From Amblyomma americanum (Eukaryota > Arthropoda > Arachnida > Ixodida > Ixodidae), in contig NC_135505.1 in NCBI RefSeq assembly GCF_052857255.1, positions 40,633,864 through 40,697,863 of the forward strand: DNA of 64,000 nt, in the 5' to 3' direction. The notes under the pieces are model-generated. The model did not search any database. It was not told the origin of the DNA and was given only the letters and a program-made list of their open reading frames with translations. Each line of letters starts with the position of its first letter. Position 1 is the stretch's first letter. The position numbers and the translations under genes were made by a program. Below are positions 44,991-58,564 of this stretch, in pieces.

Positions 44991-46860
44991 CTCGCACTTT
45001 AATCACCTCCTCTTCGTCGTCTTGCTTCGCTCCTGCATGTCGATCCTCTTTCTCTTTGCGGCTCCACTACAATAATTCAGGGCAAGATTAAGTGCGCTAG
45101 GCGACAGCCTTTCTGCACCCACTTTGGGTAATAATGACTGATTACTAATTAATGAGTGCTTGTTGGGAAGCACGGCGACCGTCACGAACACTAAGGGGGA
45201 CGTTAATGATCGTTTCTTCTTAATTTTTCGTTTGTTCTTTTTATTTTTAATTTTTATCTTTTCTTCTTGATTTTTCTTTTTCATTGTGTCCTTTACATTA
45301 TGCCTATTTGAACTTTTATTTTTAACCAGGCACTAATTATTACCTAATTAGGAATTAACGACTGAATGCTAATTGATGACCAATTACTGATCGCCCATTA
45401 CGTAGTAACCACTAAGAGTATGTGCATTATAGCGATTATGCTATTGATGGCGTCATGGTGTGACAGAATTCGTGGATTGAGCGTCGGACGCACAGACAAA
45501 GATGAGTCATTAAAGGCTTTCACCTTAGTTTTATTTATTTATGTCACTTTCTCTTCCTTGTTACAGTTATTATTTTATTTTGATTATGTATATTTGATTT
45601 TTATACCTAATAAGCCCTTTCACGCGTTTACATTATTTTTGATCCAATTAGTCACAGAAAACCTGCTTCAAACACGAAATTCCCGAAGAGCTCCGCACAA
45701 ACTTAGTATTGCTGAGTACCGTAATTGTCCGTCAGTTCCTGGTCACAAGAAAACGTCAGGGAGGGGCTTTAAGCCCATGTATCACTGAAGAACTTTAAGC
45801 AGCCTGCCATTTGCAATTTACTCATTGAGCGTGATCTGAATTTTGGTCATTAATTGTGAGAATAAACGTATCTGGAGCAGAGGTGAGCAAATGCCCTCAT
45901 TTCCACTTTTCCTCTTTCACACTCAATTTTGAACCCATGGCCCTCCCGTGCCCTCATTTTGAAAAGTTGCCCAACCCTCCCTCACCCTCATCCTCATTTC
46001 CAAAAATTGTCTGGCCCTACCTCGTCTTCACATCGTCGGCCCTCCCTCACCCTCACTAGCAGTCGTTTTGAAACTCGAGTTATTTTTTTCAGTCGGCAAT
46101 TTCAGGCCATATTACTGAGTAATAAACGTTGAAGAGAAGCCCTTAAGGCACTATATTGGATGAGAGGTTAGATGCTTATATTGTTGCGCGTCTACGTGTG
46201 TGCTGTATAAGCTAATACGTGAAACAAAATAGACACAGTTACCAGCTGAACCTCAAAGTTTTACTCTGCCTTAAATTTTGTCACACACTGCATGCATCCC
46301 GTTTTTCGAACCCCGGACTAGGACGATATTTTCTTTACTGCGAAGTTTCCGAGAAAGCTGTATAGCTTTCTTTTGCAGCCATATGGCTGCAAAGTGAGTA
46401 TGGCGATAGAAGTGAGTCTTCTGAATTTCAATTCTTCTAACCTCCCTCCATTTCGTGCGGTTCGCTGCTTGCTCGTCTGATGACGCTTCCACGTGCATGA
46501 ATGGAAGATAATGAAGCCCACATTTTCAAACTACAGCGTGAAAGACGAGCTGTTCAAAAGGCATGAGCGCGAGTGTGTTCAGAAGATCGCCGGTTAGCTT
46601 GAGAACTTGGCAGTTCATACAGGCAGGATGTTCAGATTTCTCGCAACTGACTGCTCATCTGAGGGCAGTATATGAACCGACCAACTTTAAACCGGAGTGG
46701 CAGTCCTTATAGGTGGTGTGCTCAGCCTTAACTCGCGCCTTGTGTTCTGTTGCTCTGTCTTTTTGTGATGTGTCTCGGCATTTCCTGAATGCTTTGTAAA
46801 TTGTTTAGGTAATGTAAATAGATTATATTTTTGTTATAATAAATACCATGCTAAAGAAAA
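44991..46860. other. Unclassified region with low-complexity blocks
   Basis: A pyrimidine-rich block lies at 45200-45300, and degenerate CCCTC-rich repeats (GCCCTCATTT, CCCTCCCTCACCCTCA) at 45890-46060. No supported gene. The minus-strand lysine-rich frame near 45200 is a low-complexity artefact. Confidence 0.4.
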
Positions 46861-46861
46861 G

Positions 46862-46945
46862 AAAAGATGTGGAGATGGCGTAGTGGTCTGAAGCATAGGC
46901 CTGATTTTTTAGCGCCGCCACGGGTTGGAATCCTGCTCTCCCAGC
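46862..46945 (+). repeat. tRNA-derived repeat
   Basis: GATGGCGTAGTGGTCTGAAG resembles box A with a D arm, and CGGGTTGGAATCCTGC resembles box B, about 40 bp apart. GGAG at the start pairs with CTCC at the end. Probably a SINE head or pseudo-tRNA. Confidence 0.45.
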
Positions 46946-47639
46946 TATGAAGTTTTTATTTCTTTAGTGTCTTCCCCAAATGCAATGCCGGCTATCCACA
47001 GCAGTGAGGCTCTTATACTGTCGCTTAAAATAAAACATTGTTCCGGCCACTTCAAAATAAAAGTGGTTGCTAAAATGCAGCATTTAAGCTGAATAATGTT
47101 AATCACTAACTCCTCGAGTCTGGAGTGAACGATTCCTGTGGTTGCCATTTTAGTGCCGTAGCGCTTCCACTCCGCCGAAAAGCGGTTCTCTGGCTGACCG
47201 AGGCCTGCTTGTAACACGTGAGCCACCTTGGTCTCGTGACGCTGTGACATCATCTCAAGCGGCCCACCGGATTGTGAGAAAACTGCCCACCATGGCAGTA
47301 TCAATTAATGATTAGTCGCGAGAGATTCCACAGGAACAATATGGGCCTCTCAAGCCCCACCGATGGCAGCAGCTGCCATTTGAGGCAGTGGCGCGTAGCT
47401 TAATAGTTGCACCTCTGCGCCAGGAGTTGAATCAGGACTACTAGCGATCTGTGAATGGAAAGAATGACCAAATCTACCGCGGTACAAACCTGAAATGATG
47501 AAATATCACGCAAACTGACATCATGATATATGCACCAAAGTGAGCCAGTTCACGTCAAGCAAAAGAATAGAAAGTCAAGATAAGCCATGCGAAACAAGGG
47601 CGAATGGTGCTAGAGCAAGATAATTGTGGTTAAACCCAA
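46946..47639. other. Unclassified region
   Basis: A weak tRNA-like stretch lies at about 47388-47440 (GCGTAGCTTAATAGTTGC, then GAGTTGAATCAGG). Otherwise nothing recognised. Confidence 0.35.
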
Positions 47640-48060
47640 GCTAAACCGTCCGTGATTTTTTTGCAGCGATAGCTACATTACGCCACCTCTTGGAGCATTC
47701 AGCGTGGCCACCCCGTTGCCACCCCTGGTCACGTGGTTGTTCACGTGGTGCGGAGAAGCTGCTGCGGCTGGCGGCGCGGCGTGCCGGCGAATCCGAGCGG
47801 CAGCAGCTGAGCGCATGCGCCGTGTCAAGTGGGACGAAGATGAAGAAGGAACGCCAGCGGAACGGAGCGGAGAAAGACCACTTTGCAGTTCTACTGAGCG
47901 AGTTTCACTCGGCGAGATGTAGCTTTCGCGTCACTCCAGTTTTAATCCAGTGAAGTCCTCAAAAGGAGAGGGAGAGGACGCCCTCATGAGGGCTCACCCT
48001 CGTGAGGATGCCAATCCCTGATCTGGAGCCCTCAAAGCGCCCCGCTGGCTCCCGGTCACG
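47640..48060. other. GC- and CpG-rich block
   Basis: About 250 bp of CpG-rich sequence (47690-47930) then GAGGGCTCACCCTCGTGAGG-type repeats. Open frames exist on the plus strand but lack motifs. A dispersed repeat or a promoter island are both possible. Confidence 0.35.
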
Positions 48061-51000
48061 CTCCTGCAACTTTCAGCGTCTCTTCAAGCAGATTTCACGA
48101 CGCGAAACAACGACGGTCGAAAGACACGAAACTGCAGGCTCGACTGCATAATGTCTTTCTTGGCTTTCGTCCTTGTCTGTTTCGCAATGTGGAGTCAACA
48201 TGAACGGTCTCCAACTTGCCCAAACGAGAATTCTGATCTTTAAGGAGGCCTGAGATGTACAGAGTCGATCACACTTGTGTAGAGTGCTCGGGCGGAGCCG
48301 TCCGGCGGAAATAAACCGAAATTCTAAATTAGATATTGACATTCACTGAGAATACTTACGCTGCAGAGCAGCCTAATAGACGTGTGAACTGCACAGGCAA
48401 CAAGAACTTTACCCCCAGGAAAGCAGCTAGAATAAGGTTTAACTTAATTTCCCCCGCAGCACACCGCTCGAGCGCTCTAGACAAGTGTCATCGATTCTGT
48501 ACTCCCGATAGCTGCAGCGCCTCAGCATCCTTGAGTGCTGCCTGCCATTGTCCTGTTTTCCGGTATCCGCCGTAGTAACCGGAGTGTAGGTAAGAACGCA
48601 AATGGAGCGGGTACTCAGAGACAGCAAGCTTTTACGCCGGTTCCCGCTCTTCTAAAGCGACGTACAGAGTTTTTCGGAGATCGACCGGTCCAGTGATAAT
48701 TTTACTGCACAGGCGCCACCATCGCCAGACGATAGGCTGACGAGCTTGGTCCTTGGGTCGATTGAGAATGCCGACGGCACATTTTTGAAGTCAACAAGAC
48801 GGTAGGAACGCGCACCGCTCTGCTCTCGCTTTACCGTGCTCGTGGCTACTACGTAAACCAAACGTCTTTTTGTGTCCGGGCACGGTTGCCTCGAGCTGTG
48901 AGGCGGACACCGGAAATGAGCAGGGCTCGTTCGCACCAGGGCATGGGCGGGCCCCTGGCACCTACGAAGCTAACAATAACCTGCGGATTTCCTTGAAGTA
49001 AAAAGTAACGCGACCACTAACCTAAACAAAGCGGAACATTATTGTTCCTACTTACAATACTGAAGCTCATCTGCGACGGTTACTGTTGAACTCACTGATG
49101 CGCTTCGAAGGAGTCAGTGCGCTTACTACTTCTCTTACCGAGCATCTAGAGCTTCCTACATTTCATACTAGCAGGCTGTTCACGACTGTGCGGAAAATTG
49201 TTTGCAAGCTCTCTAGTAAGGGCTATACGACGCCTTTCTGAAGCTTTAAAAGGGTCAGTACGAAGCTCGAAAGAACGGAACTGGATGCTTCTGTGATGCT
49301 CGAGATGACAAGTACAATCGCATCTAAGAGGCGTGTTTTTCTGGAAGACCTGCGATACTCGTATTTGCTGCACTTATGAAGAGAACAAAAAGCCTGGGAC
49401 TAATCTGGTTTTCGAAGCTTGCAGCCATGCCTCTGAGCCGCCACAGAAAACGCTTCAGTTTCTCTAGGATAATGCCAACCGACAGAATGCCTGCACGTAT
49501 CTTACGACCAGAAGTCGAAAACTCTGATCAAACCTCAAACACGCCACTCCCTCAGATTGGTTTTCCTAGCTTTGCTTTTTTTTCACATAGTCAGCGGCTG
49601 TATTTGTAAAAAGCAGCATTAACTACCTCTTTATGCTAATGCAGGTGGCTCCAGTTTCCATTGTGTACCGGTGCAGAAACAGCGGTGTTTCCCTCGAAAT
49701 AAGACGAAGAGCCGTGACGTAAGCGCACGTAACGGGAATGATCGCGATGAAGCAATCTTGGTTTGAACCAACCACTCACTGCGCAAGTTATTACCTGCTT
49801 GTTGGGTTGAATATAATTCCTTGCAACATCGCACACTGAAAGCTACCACGTCGGCGTGAGTTTCTGTTTCGCACACAAGCGCCCAACCTTAGGCAGCATC
49901 TAACCCGACGAAAGAGACGTTGCCGCACTCCTTTCATGAAGGATAGAAGGAAGCGTCAAGGCTGAAAAGACATTAGGGTAGAATCACTGAAAGCTAGGAG
50001 AGACCCGCGGCAGCAGTTTGTCTAAGCGATGAAACCGAACTCCAAGAGTCACTGCTCACCGCTGCGAGGCACGTGAAATACGCTTCAGAAGGGCGCTCGT
50101 AGGAGTAAACTGCGGATTCCTCGATCTCAAACTCAACCTTATCAAACGGCGACCTCACTCAACCTCAAACTCAAGCGTGAGGTTGAGGTATGTCGTAAGT
50201 TGAAACCGAAAACCTAAACTAAGTCAGAAAGCAGGATGCGATCGTGTTGAGCAAGAGAGGTCAACAAGACAACCGAAACGTGTTCGCCTTGATGCACGTA
50301 AGGTGACTTGAGTGCTCCCTGAACTTTTTTCGACTCCATTCCTATAACGAGCTCTGAAGAATTCGTTAGAGATGGTTGAGGACTTCATGTATCATTAGTG
50401 AATGCCTAGTGCTATTGTTGTATGCTTAGCGATGTATGCTCTATCTTAGTGCTATTGTTCTACTGAACCCTGGTTCAAGACTGGCCGCTGCAGATTGACC
50501 AAAGTTCTTCACATGGAAAACAAGAAAACGGCTGCAAGGGAGGGTGTCATACAAGAAGAGATAGGACGATACATGTTATGACCTTTAGAGCCAAGTGCAT
50601 GAAAAAACTATTAGTCTCTGAAATGCTTGCATTACACATAACAGTGCGCACTCGCCATTTTTGACCTTTGTTACAGTAAAAAATAACGAATATCGGAGCT
50701 TTTTATCTTCTGTGTTCAAATCAATGCTTTCGCCAAGCTCTGCCACACACGCCTAACATTTAGCCACTAATAAACTTGGGACAAGCAATAACTTGGGACA
50801 AGCATAAAAAACGTGCTCTTGTTTCCGCCACTATATATGCTGAAAATATGCTACCAGAAACTCGTCGAGGAACAAAAAAATGCAAACCAAATAAACCGAA
50901 CTCCATCTTTTTAAGGCGCAGAAATTCTTTCAAGAATCCTCAACTCCTGCATGAAAGGGAGCCATGTGATCCCAACTGTAGCAACAGATTGACGCTACAC

Positions 51001-53855
51001 CCAATGCTCTTGTGATGCAGCTCCCGTCCATAAGCACTCGTCCTGAAAACACGACGCCTGTTCTTCTCTGCGTCGCGCTGACCGAGGTGATGAGACACGA
51101 GTCATCGAAAGCGCAAGTGCACGAAATCACGAATTGTTATGATCACAACGCACAAGGAACTAGTTACATGAACCCTATTCAACTCCGACGCTCTTGGCAC
51201 AAACGCATCAGGCACGCTCACAACGATTGATAACGACGCTCGGCGGATTTGGAATTGCTCCACTTCAGATAAATATGGTCTGTTCTTTCAAAAGTAACAA
51301 CATAACCGTATAAAAAGAAGGATAACAGACGTTTGCGTTATTTAATTAGGACCGGATTCTATGGAAATGGTTTTAAGCGTGTCTTTTACATAATCCCGTT
51401 TCAAAATTGCGTCAGAACTAGTAGAAGGCGTTTCGGAAGCAGCGCTTGAACGCCCTCCTAGCATAGAAACCTTCAAAGCCAACAGGCCAGCAGCCTTAAA
51501 CGAAAACAACATTGGCAGTGAACGGCTCATTTTTGAGACCTCGCCTACACAGGTGTGCATATTCTGACGCATCGACGAAATACGGCTGAGGATCAGCGCA
51601 TCAGCACCGCAGCTGCGCTCCTTGATGGCATCGAGGCGGGAAGTGGCGAAACAGACGATCAGTCTTTGTTCTCTGCTTCGCAGTATTCCACTAGGCCTGT
51701 TCCGACGCCTGCTTGAAGCGAATATGTCGTTGCAGCCGCGGCTGTGCCAACCGCCGCCTCACGATATCCTGAGTGGCATCTCTAGCTAGGAAACAAGCTG
51801 GGAATGATGAAGGCTGCCTTTGGCGCATAGCCTGGCTGCGCTGCTGGCTTTGTCCGCTACAGCGCCTGGGGGGATGGCGGTTCCACTCCATCAGTATTTC
51901 GCTGGACTGGGAGGAATATCGGGAGATGCTGGAGCTTATGGCAGCTGCACTTCGGCCTGTTGACGACCAACCAACGCCCGGGCGGAGAATGTACAGGAGA
52001 GCATTCATTGCCTGCTTGCTGGCCGAAGAGCAGGATCACTTCTCCCATGATCAAAGCCTCGTGTACGTAGTCCTGCAACCACTGTAATATTTCTTGGCAG
52101 TCCACTACGACGGGTAAACATTCAGCGGCGAGTGCTAGCGCATCTGCATTCTGCGCTGGGGTGCGTTCCTCGGCAGGTCGACAGCGTAGTTGTCAACATC
52201 TGTGAGACCTTCCGTGTCACTGATGACATCGAGCGCAAGCGCTTGGCGGAACCCCTACTCGAGCTGTGATTCTGAGGTCTAAGACATTTTGCAACGGATT
52301 CCCGCGGTAGAAATTGTGCGGCTTGTTTGGTGGCAGTAGGCAAGTGCACCTTGGTCTATTTACTGTACTTTTTCCGGAAATTTTAAGACTTAGAACATAT
52401 CTCAGAGAAAGAAACCTTTGAACATTATCACACTTGTTCTAAGCCGCGTGATGACATTCATAATATTATAACAATACAGTCTGCGTTAGATGCCCCTCTG
52501 CAGTTACAAATTTACTTTGGAGTGCGCATGTTTTCTTCGCGCTCAAACCTTTAATTCACAATGCTCATTCGCGAACACGACCGTAGGCTTTCGGCCGTTT
52601 TTTTCCAAATTGAGATCAATATTCTATCATTGAGAGGCCCATGACATTTTTTCAGGCTCTGACTATCACCCTGTACCTTCTGCTTAAGCAAAATTGTACT
52701 TATTATCCGAAGAAAATTAAAAAAAAACATTACCTGTTTACAACTTTTGTCCTTCCCAATTAGTGCTCATCCGGCCTGAGTGCTAAATTTCCAAGTCTAT
52801 TTTAATAACTATTTTATATCATTCAATGCCTCAAAACGAATTCTTGAGGCAAAGTCAATGTCAGGAGAGCACGCGCAAGAGAATTAGAGTACGAATGTCC
52901 CCGCAAGACATTGTGAGCAGAATTTTGGGCAAAAAGGGGAAAAACGTTAGACTTGAGGAGGCATTCGTCTCCGTCCTCGCGAATGGGCGAGCTAAATTCA
53001 CAAGGTGCTAATATATACGTGGTGTACCAGGTAAACTAACCCACGGTTTCAGATTAAGCCGCTGCACTTTAAACCGAAGCGACCAACTGCATGTAATTAT
53101 GCTCTTGTATGGAGCAAGTCGTACAACTTTTGTATGTTTTTTACTTGAATAATCAATCGAGAATAATTAAAGAAATTCGCCACAAAATGAAGATGGGCGG
53201 AAAATTCCAATGAGAAAGGTGCAGAACAGTCCGGAAAGAATCCGACTGAATTTTGCATCTATTACGTATGAGCGCTTTTTTCCTCACTGTAGACACCCGC
53301 AAAATACAAAAAAATGCCATGTGACATGTCCGCTTGCGCGCCGCCAAGCGTACCGCTGGCAAAAATCGCTCAGCCAGCTGATGCATCGTTACCCTGTCTC
53401 CTTATATACGGCAGCACACTTGACTAAATTACCTCTTCGTTCCTACGTGGAACGTTTCAGAGCTGCAGTCGCGGCGCGCAAGCGGGAATATCAAATGGCA
53501 ATTTTTTTGCATTTCGTGGGTGCTTACAGTCAGCGATAAAGAGCTAATATGTGACAGACGCAAAGTTGTAAAAATGTTGAATAAGATTGTGGACTATTCT
53601 TTTTCGCCAACCTTGGCCTCGTTATTTTTATTTGAGTAAATATGCAATCAAGCACAATGCAATAATTACCTGCTTCGTACAGTAGCCTGCAACATGCATT
53701 TATCGCGTCGTCTTAGTGCGCCACTGCCTATATTTAAGCCCTTGGTAAATTTAACTCCGACCCCCTGCACATTACAGCGCACGAAAAGCCATTTGCAAAA
53801 ACAATAACAGCAGGAGCGGCGAAATATCTCTGATGTTTACCACGAACTTTCATTT
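48061..53855. other. Long unclassified region
   Basis: I find no protein domain, RNA gene or named repeat. Degenerate CTCAACCTCAAACTCA repeats lie at 50120-50205, including a small inverted part. The frames near 51.7-52.3 kb are open on both strands because of composition, and they lack motifs that I can name. Confidence 0.4.
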
Positions 53856-54105
53856 CAATGCAGCCGTGGCCTAATGGTCTGGGCGTCCGCTTCGCCTGCG
53901 GGAGGTGGTTGGTTCGAAACCCACCGCTGGACGCCCACCGGTAAAATGCGAGCAAGCCACCTCGGCCCTGCACCCGGCTTCTTCAGGGGTGTGTGCTTGG
54001 AGGACGCTCCGGAAACCCCACTGCGCCCTTTCAGTGGAAACCCCAGTTTCGAACACTCATCCTGAAAAGGTGGTTCGTGTTTCACTCCAAAAAAAAAGGG
54101 GGGGG
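53856..54105 (+). mobile_element. tRNA-derived SINE with A/G tail
   Basis: Head at 53862-53931: GTGGCCTAATGGTCTGGGCG (box A and D arm), GTCCGCTTCGCCTGCGGGAG (anticodon-like arm), TTGGTTCGAAACCCACC (box B and T arm). The body has CCACCTCGGCCCTGCACCCG, and it ends in an A run plus a G run near 54090-54108. Confidence 0.65.
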
Positions 54106-54234
54106 GGCACAAATGGGCTTCTACAGCAGGAGGCGGAATTAGCGTTGCTTGACGGCGGAACTTATCGCTGATCCGTCAAGGAAACTGTGGTCAAGACCCT
54201 TTTCCCAAGCATCTTACCCCAGAAGAGCCGAGCA

Positions 54235-54356
54235 CCAGGCCGGCGGAAATCTTGTACCCATTGTATCACAGGTGGGTACCCGGCGGCACTGGGGATCGAA
54301 CCCAGCCCGTCTCGAATGCGAGGCGGATGCTCTACCACAAGGCCACTCTTCGGTTA
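54235..54356 (-). mobile_element. tRNA-derived SINE, third family, inverted copy
   Basis: Minus-strand head: GAGTGGCCTTGTGGTAGAGC (box A), ATCCGCCTCGCATTCGAGAC, CTGGGTTCGATCCCCAGTGC (box B). Body GGTACCCACCTGTGATACAA, TGGGTACAAG. The body matches 39.65-39.69 kb. Confidence 0.65.
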
Positions 54357-55758
54357 AGAAGTTTTCGGTCTGGCGAAAAATCCCCCCCCCCCCCCCCGCC
54401 ATACACGGAGTAGGCCGGGGCCAGACCACTTCCCAAGAAGCAAGTCCCATAAGTTGGAGCAAGCTCGACAAATGGTGGGCCCCCACACCAGAGACTGCTC
54501 TTGTACCAATTTAGGCTTGGTCATCCTCGAGCTCGAAAGCCCTCCAACCGAGCGTGGCGGGCTGGTCCGCGACTGCCACCCCGTTGGTCGTGTGTGGATC
54601 CAACCAACGAGCATCGGGTAGGCGGGGACGCTACTCCCCGTGGGGCGCTTCGGTGCTGCGCGCCACTGCCAGACGCCGAAGCGCCCTTGACTTCGGGTAA
54701 TCTTTTCGTGCCGCACTCTAAGCGAGAGCCTGATTCTGCCAACTTTTATTAAGCGTCTTTGATTTGACGCAGGCCCGGGTATACTAAATCAGGACCTACC
54801 ACCTACGTACCGAGAAGCGCGAGTGTGGGCTTCATCCCACACCGCCATGGTCTCACAGTGGTACTACTTACAAACTCTTACAAACAAAGGACACAAGCGC
54901 CAGTTCTGCTTTCTCTTAGCCTACTGAGACGCCCGTAGGCTTCAGTGTTTCCCAGAGATGGCCCTGGTTTTCCGGATGGGGAACGAGGGCAGACCCAAGC
55001 AGCGCTCCCGAGTGATGGTTGGACTCGAGTTACACATGGTCGCCCCTAACCCTGATGACTTTAGTCAGCGGGGATTTCTCTGCAGCGCTAGCTGCGGTGA
55101 GCACGTCAGCTCCTTACATGCTAAATGCATTTTGCTTAATGTTTTACGATAAAAGCCTTTAGCCCAAATTCCATTACTTGGGAGGCATTCTCTATGAAGG
55201 TCTTCAACTAAAGGGTTTTACCTTAAGTCTATTCCCAAAACGGGCTTTTACCTATTCGCTTTTACTATGAAAAAATTTTTGACCTAAAGCATTGCGACAA
55301 CTCGAATGCCTTCACCAAGTTGAAGGTCTACCCAGTGCATACAGATGCCAGGAGGGGTGCCTGCCGCACGAAGGTTACATGCACGGGCTACATATGTCTG
55401 AAATTAGAATATGCTTCAACTAGTTGTAGTCCTACTCCATTAATTCTTCGACGTGGCAACTGCCTTCCACCCCGGGGAACTTTTCTACTCGTGTGCTGTC
55501 TTGCTTGCGTATTTACGATTAAATATGTGCAATAATCACTTCCAATAGACTGTAAAAGACAGTGGAGAATATGCACGTTGTCCATTCAGCTTGTCTGCAT
55601 TTTTTCTTTTGTAAACATGCCCCAGTCGGAGCGAAATCGTTTAATCTTTCCCATGCTTGGTGCAAACCAAGGCAAAGATAAAATGCAAAACTAAAAGTGA
55701 TATATCTTCTTCAGTATATTCTACATTGAAGAAATTTTCTTTCTTCTTCCAACTGCAG
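54357..55758. other. Unclassified region, partly GC-rich
   Basis: A C run at 54381-54398 and GC-rich sequence to 54730 give several spurious frames. No supported gene. Confidence 0.4.
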
Positions 55759-55838
55759 AGACTGGCGAGTTCACCTGCCAGAAGTGCGCCTACAGCTCCT
55801 CATCACGTGAAAAAAGGGACTCTCACCAGTGGCGCTAA
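55759..55838 (+). pseudogene. Candidate C2H2 zinc-finger half exon
   Basis: A strong polypyrimidine tract and acceptor (cttcttccaactgcag, ending 55758) open a frame TGEFTCQKCAYSSSSREKRD, SHQWR, stop TAA at 55836-55838. TGEF is the usual inter-finger linker, and CX2CX12H follows, but the second histidine is missing because the stop comes first. This looks like a dispersed or decayed terminal zinc-finger exon. Only one partial finger is visible, so the call is tentative. Confidence 0.35.
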
Positions 55839-56369
55839 CATCCCTATATACAAGTGCAGCAGCAGTGTTGCGTCGCTGAGAAAGACTTCTTTTCGCCGCG
55901 GACCGAACAGACAAGCTCCTGCAGCTCGGAGCAAGTGTTAGGGCTCAAGCTGGTCTTACAGCAGCTTTTATTTCTGCAGACATGACGATGATGTTTTTTA
56001 TGAAATAAAGAAGTTTTCAGCCAGCCTTCCTGTCCATACGGCAGTCGGATTGTTGCTAAAATACGCGAAGGCAGGATATAGGAATACCTTCATGCAAATA
56101 ACTTACGCTCGGCACTAGGACGCAATTCTAAAACCACGTGTTCCTTTATATGGCCAGGCCGGTAAAGATACAACCGCGCTATATTTACGCTTCCACCGTG
56201 CGTACACGCTCTTACTTAAAACAAGAGGCCTCTATGTACAATGAGCGCGAGACTCTCTGGGGAAAATTCCAGTTAAAAGAAAGAAACAAATCAGAGGATA
56301 CACGAGATCCGCGTTAGGATATGACGCGATGGCGTTGATGAGTTAAAGTGCATATATACGGGGTTCTTT
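55839..56369. other. Unclassified region
   Basis: Nothing recognised. Confidence 0.4.
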
Positions 56370-56665
56370 ATTCTGAACTTTATATTCACCAGTCCCTGGG
56401 AGTCCTCATACCACTCCTTGCGCAATGGTTCAATGGTCAAGGGATGCGCCACTGCCCTGCGATGGCAGGTGCTGCCAGTGGTTAGCCTTGTGCGACCCAA
56501 GTTGCTCTTCCCGAACAACTTCTCGCGATAATCCATTAATTTAACTGCCACCTGCCAGAGTGGTTAGTTTGCTCACATTCCGGTGGGTAGGTTGGGACGA
56601 CCCACAAAGGTGACGTAACCAATGTTGCCCACCAAGGTTTGTTCTCCTTGGTTGGCTGCCTCAGC
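56370..56665. repeat. Repeat-like sequence with internal duplications
   Basis: GTGCTGCCAGTGGTTAGCC and CACCTGCCAGAGTGGTTAGT are partly duplicated blocks, followed by CGGTGGGTAGGTTGGGACGA. I recognise the style of a dispersed tick repeat but cannot name the family. Confidence 0.3.
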
Positions 56666-58564
56666 TACTGGACTTACTGCTCACAACGCGGACACTGGAT
56701 TTTCTGCGTTCCGGTGCCTTAAAGGCCATCGCTTTAAATATTAGAGATTCTCAAGGCTAGAAGCTTTGAACCAGGTTTTCATTAATTGAGCACAGTATAC
56801 GACAGCAGTTCATCACCACTCGCTATCGCAAAAGATAATTCCCCGGCAATTATTTGAATATTTGCTTTAACCAGGGAGGTATGCTCAGCTGTAGCGAGCA
56901 GTGACTGACCTACTTGTTTCGCGAGACAGCTCTGATTTGGTGTCTGACCACAACCACTGCGCTCGTGCACGGTGAGCGGCAATCCTGCCAAGCCTCACCG
57001 TTCTGTTCTGTGCAGCTGCGTACTCTGTGATGGTCTTGAATGGCATCAATTTCTAGCCAGTGTTCTTCGTGAGAAGTGATACAGCGATTCGTTATGTTTC
57101 AATAGGCATAAAAGACGCGGCAATGACGAAGACTGGCACTGCTAAGGACAGCTATCAACTGGAAGATTAATTTATGGCGGGAGGTGATATAGCTTCGATT
57201 AGGAAAAAAAACGAATCAACGAAACAAAATTTTGTGAGCCTCCGCAGGAACAGGAGAAAGTACAAAGACAGAAAAGCGAGAAACTGCAAGTTTCCGAAAA
57301 TCGCCTAACCACTGCCTCGATTTCCACAGAAAAAAAAGCAAGAGCTACACAACATCTAGACACGAGGCCAAGGGGTTGACATAAGCAAAAGCGAAAAAGG
57401 AACAAGTAAAACAACACACTTCTGTGCAAAATCTCGATACGAACAGACAGCAGTGGAACTTATCTTACCATTATGAAAAGACAATGAAGTGGTGAAGCTT
57501 AAACGCTAGTCATAAGCATTGCAGCTTTCCCTTTAAGAGGACCAAAACAAAGGACGCCTAAAAGTGAATAATAATTTATCGTTATTTTTTTGCGACAGTG
57601 CTCGAGAATCGTGCGTATAAAATACACAGGTAACAAGCCTAGAAGTTAAAACGAGTATACAAAAATACAAAACTTAAGTAACTCGAGTCGAGGTTAACAA
57701 GAACGCAGAAAGATGTGTTGGGGTAGAAGAACACACGAAGCTTAAAACCATGGGCGTGAGAATTTAAATATTCGGAAAGAAAACGTGCACTTTCCGGGAC
57801 TTCATAATAAAATAATAAATACGATCAAATACTGATCCCTAAGAAGGTAGAGATATAGCAAGTAATTGCTTTTTTACGCAATGCACATGTCCTCACTATT
57901 GGAGACAAAGAGCAACAAGCCCATTCTAGCGAGTGTGCCAACACCTCACTAACCATGGCCAGAGAATAGAGCAAACGCGGAGGAACCTTCAGCCTCTTCT
58001 AACTTAATCTTGCGAATTTGTGCCCATTGCCACGAGCGCTGATTCCACATGCTCAGAGTCCACAAACCGTAGTCAGTTTTTCTATTTGACCTGCACGAAG
58101 TGAACAGAGAGAAACTACAAAAATGCTCATGAAACAGAGTGTGCAGGCCGCCACAATCAGATTAATTAATGCAAGACTTCTCTTCTCTCACAGAAAAAGA
58201 TATAAAAGCTTCAACCACAAAACAGCGACGCATCACGGCAAGTCCGACAACGAAACCAAAAACCAGCCATCTTTCTATGTGTGCAGGAAGTCTCGTCTCA
58301 TATTGAAAAAGCTAGAAACAGATCGGTACAATTGAGATTTTTATCCTGTCATAACGTGTATTTTCTTTCCTGAAGTATAAACCACCATGAGAAGAAGAAA
58401 TGAAAGATAATTGTGGTGCGCGGCTCTAAAACCCTTTCGTCAAATGCACATCAGGCGTGACCTCATCTATATGCTATATTAAGGCAAGACACATCTTAAT
58501 GCATGCTGATGTCAGTGTATTCCCTTTCCAAGGGTTTGCAGATTTTCGACACCCCACGCCAATA
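56666..58564. other. Unclassified region
   Basis: No supported gene or repeat. Confidence 0.4.

Noticed and set aside
45003..45284. Lysine-rich 93-codon frame
   Set aside because: Low-complexity AT/pyrimidine tract, not protein-like.
45890..46060. CRISPR-like or regulatory array in the CCCTC-rich stretch
   Set aside because: Units are irregular, with no constant repeat and spacer. It is a degenerate simple repeat.
51691..52349. Possible transposase-like frames (for example VDNYAVDLPRN on the minus strand)
   Set aside because: I considered a Harbinger-type origin but found no DDE or HTH motif that I could defend.
54149..54716. Several 90-120 codon frames
   Set aside because: They overlap a tRNA-derived SINE and GC-rich sequence on both strands.
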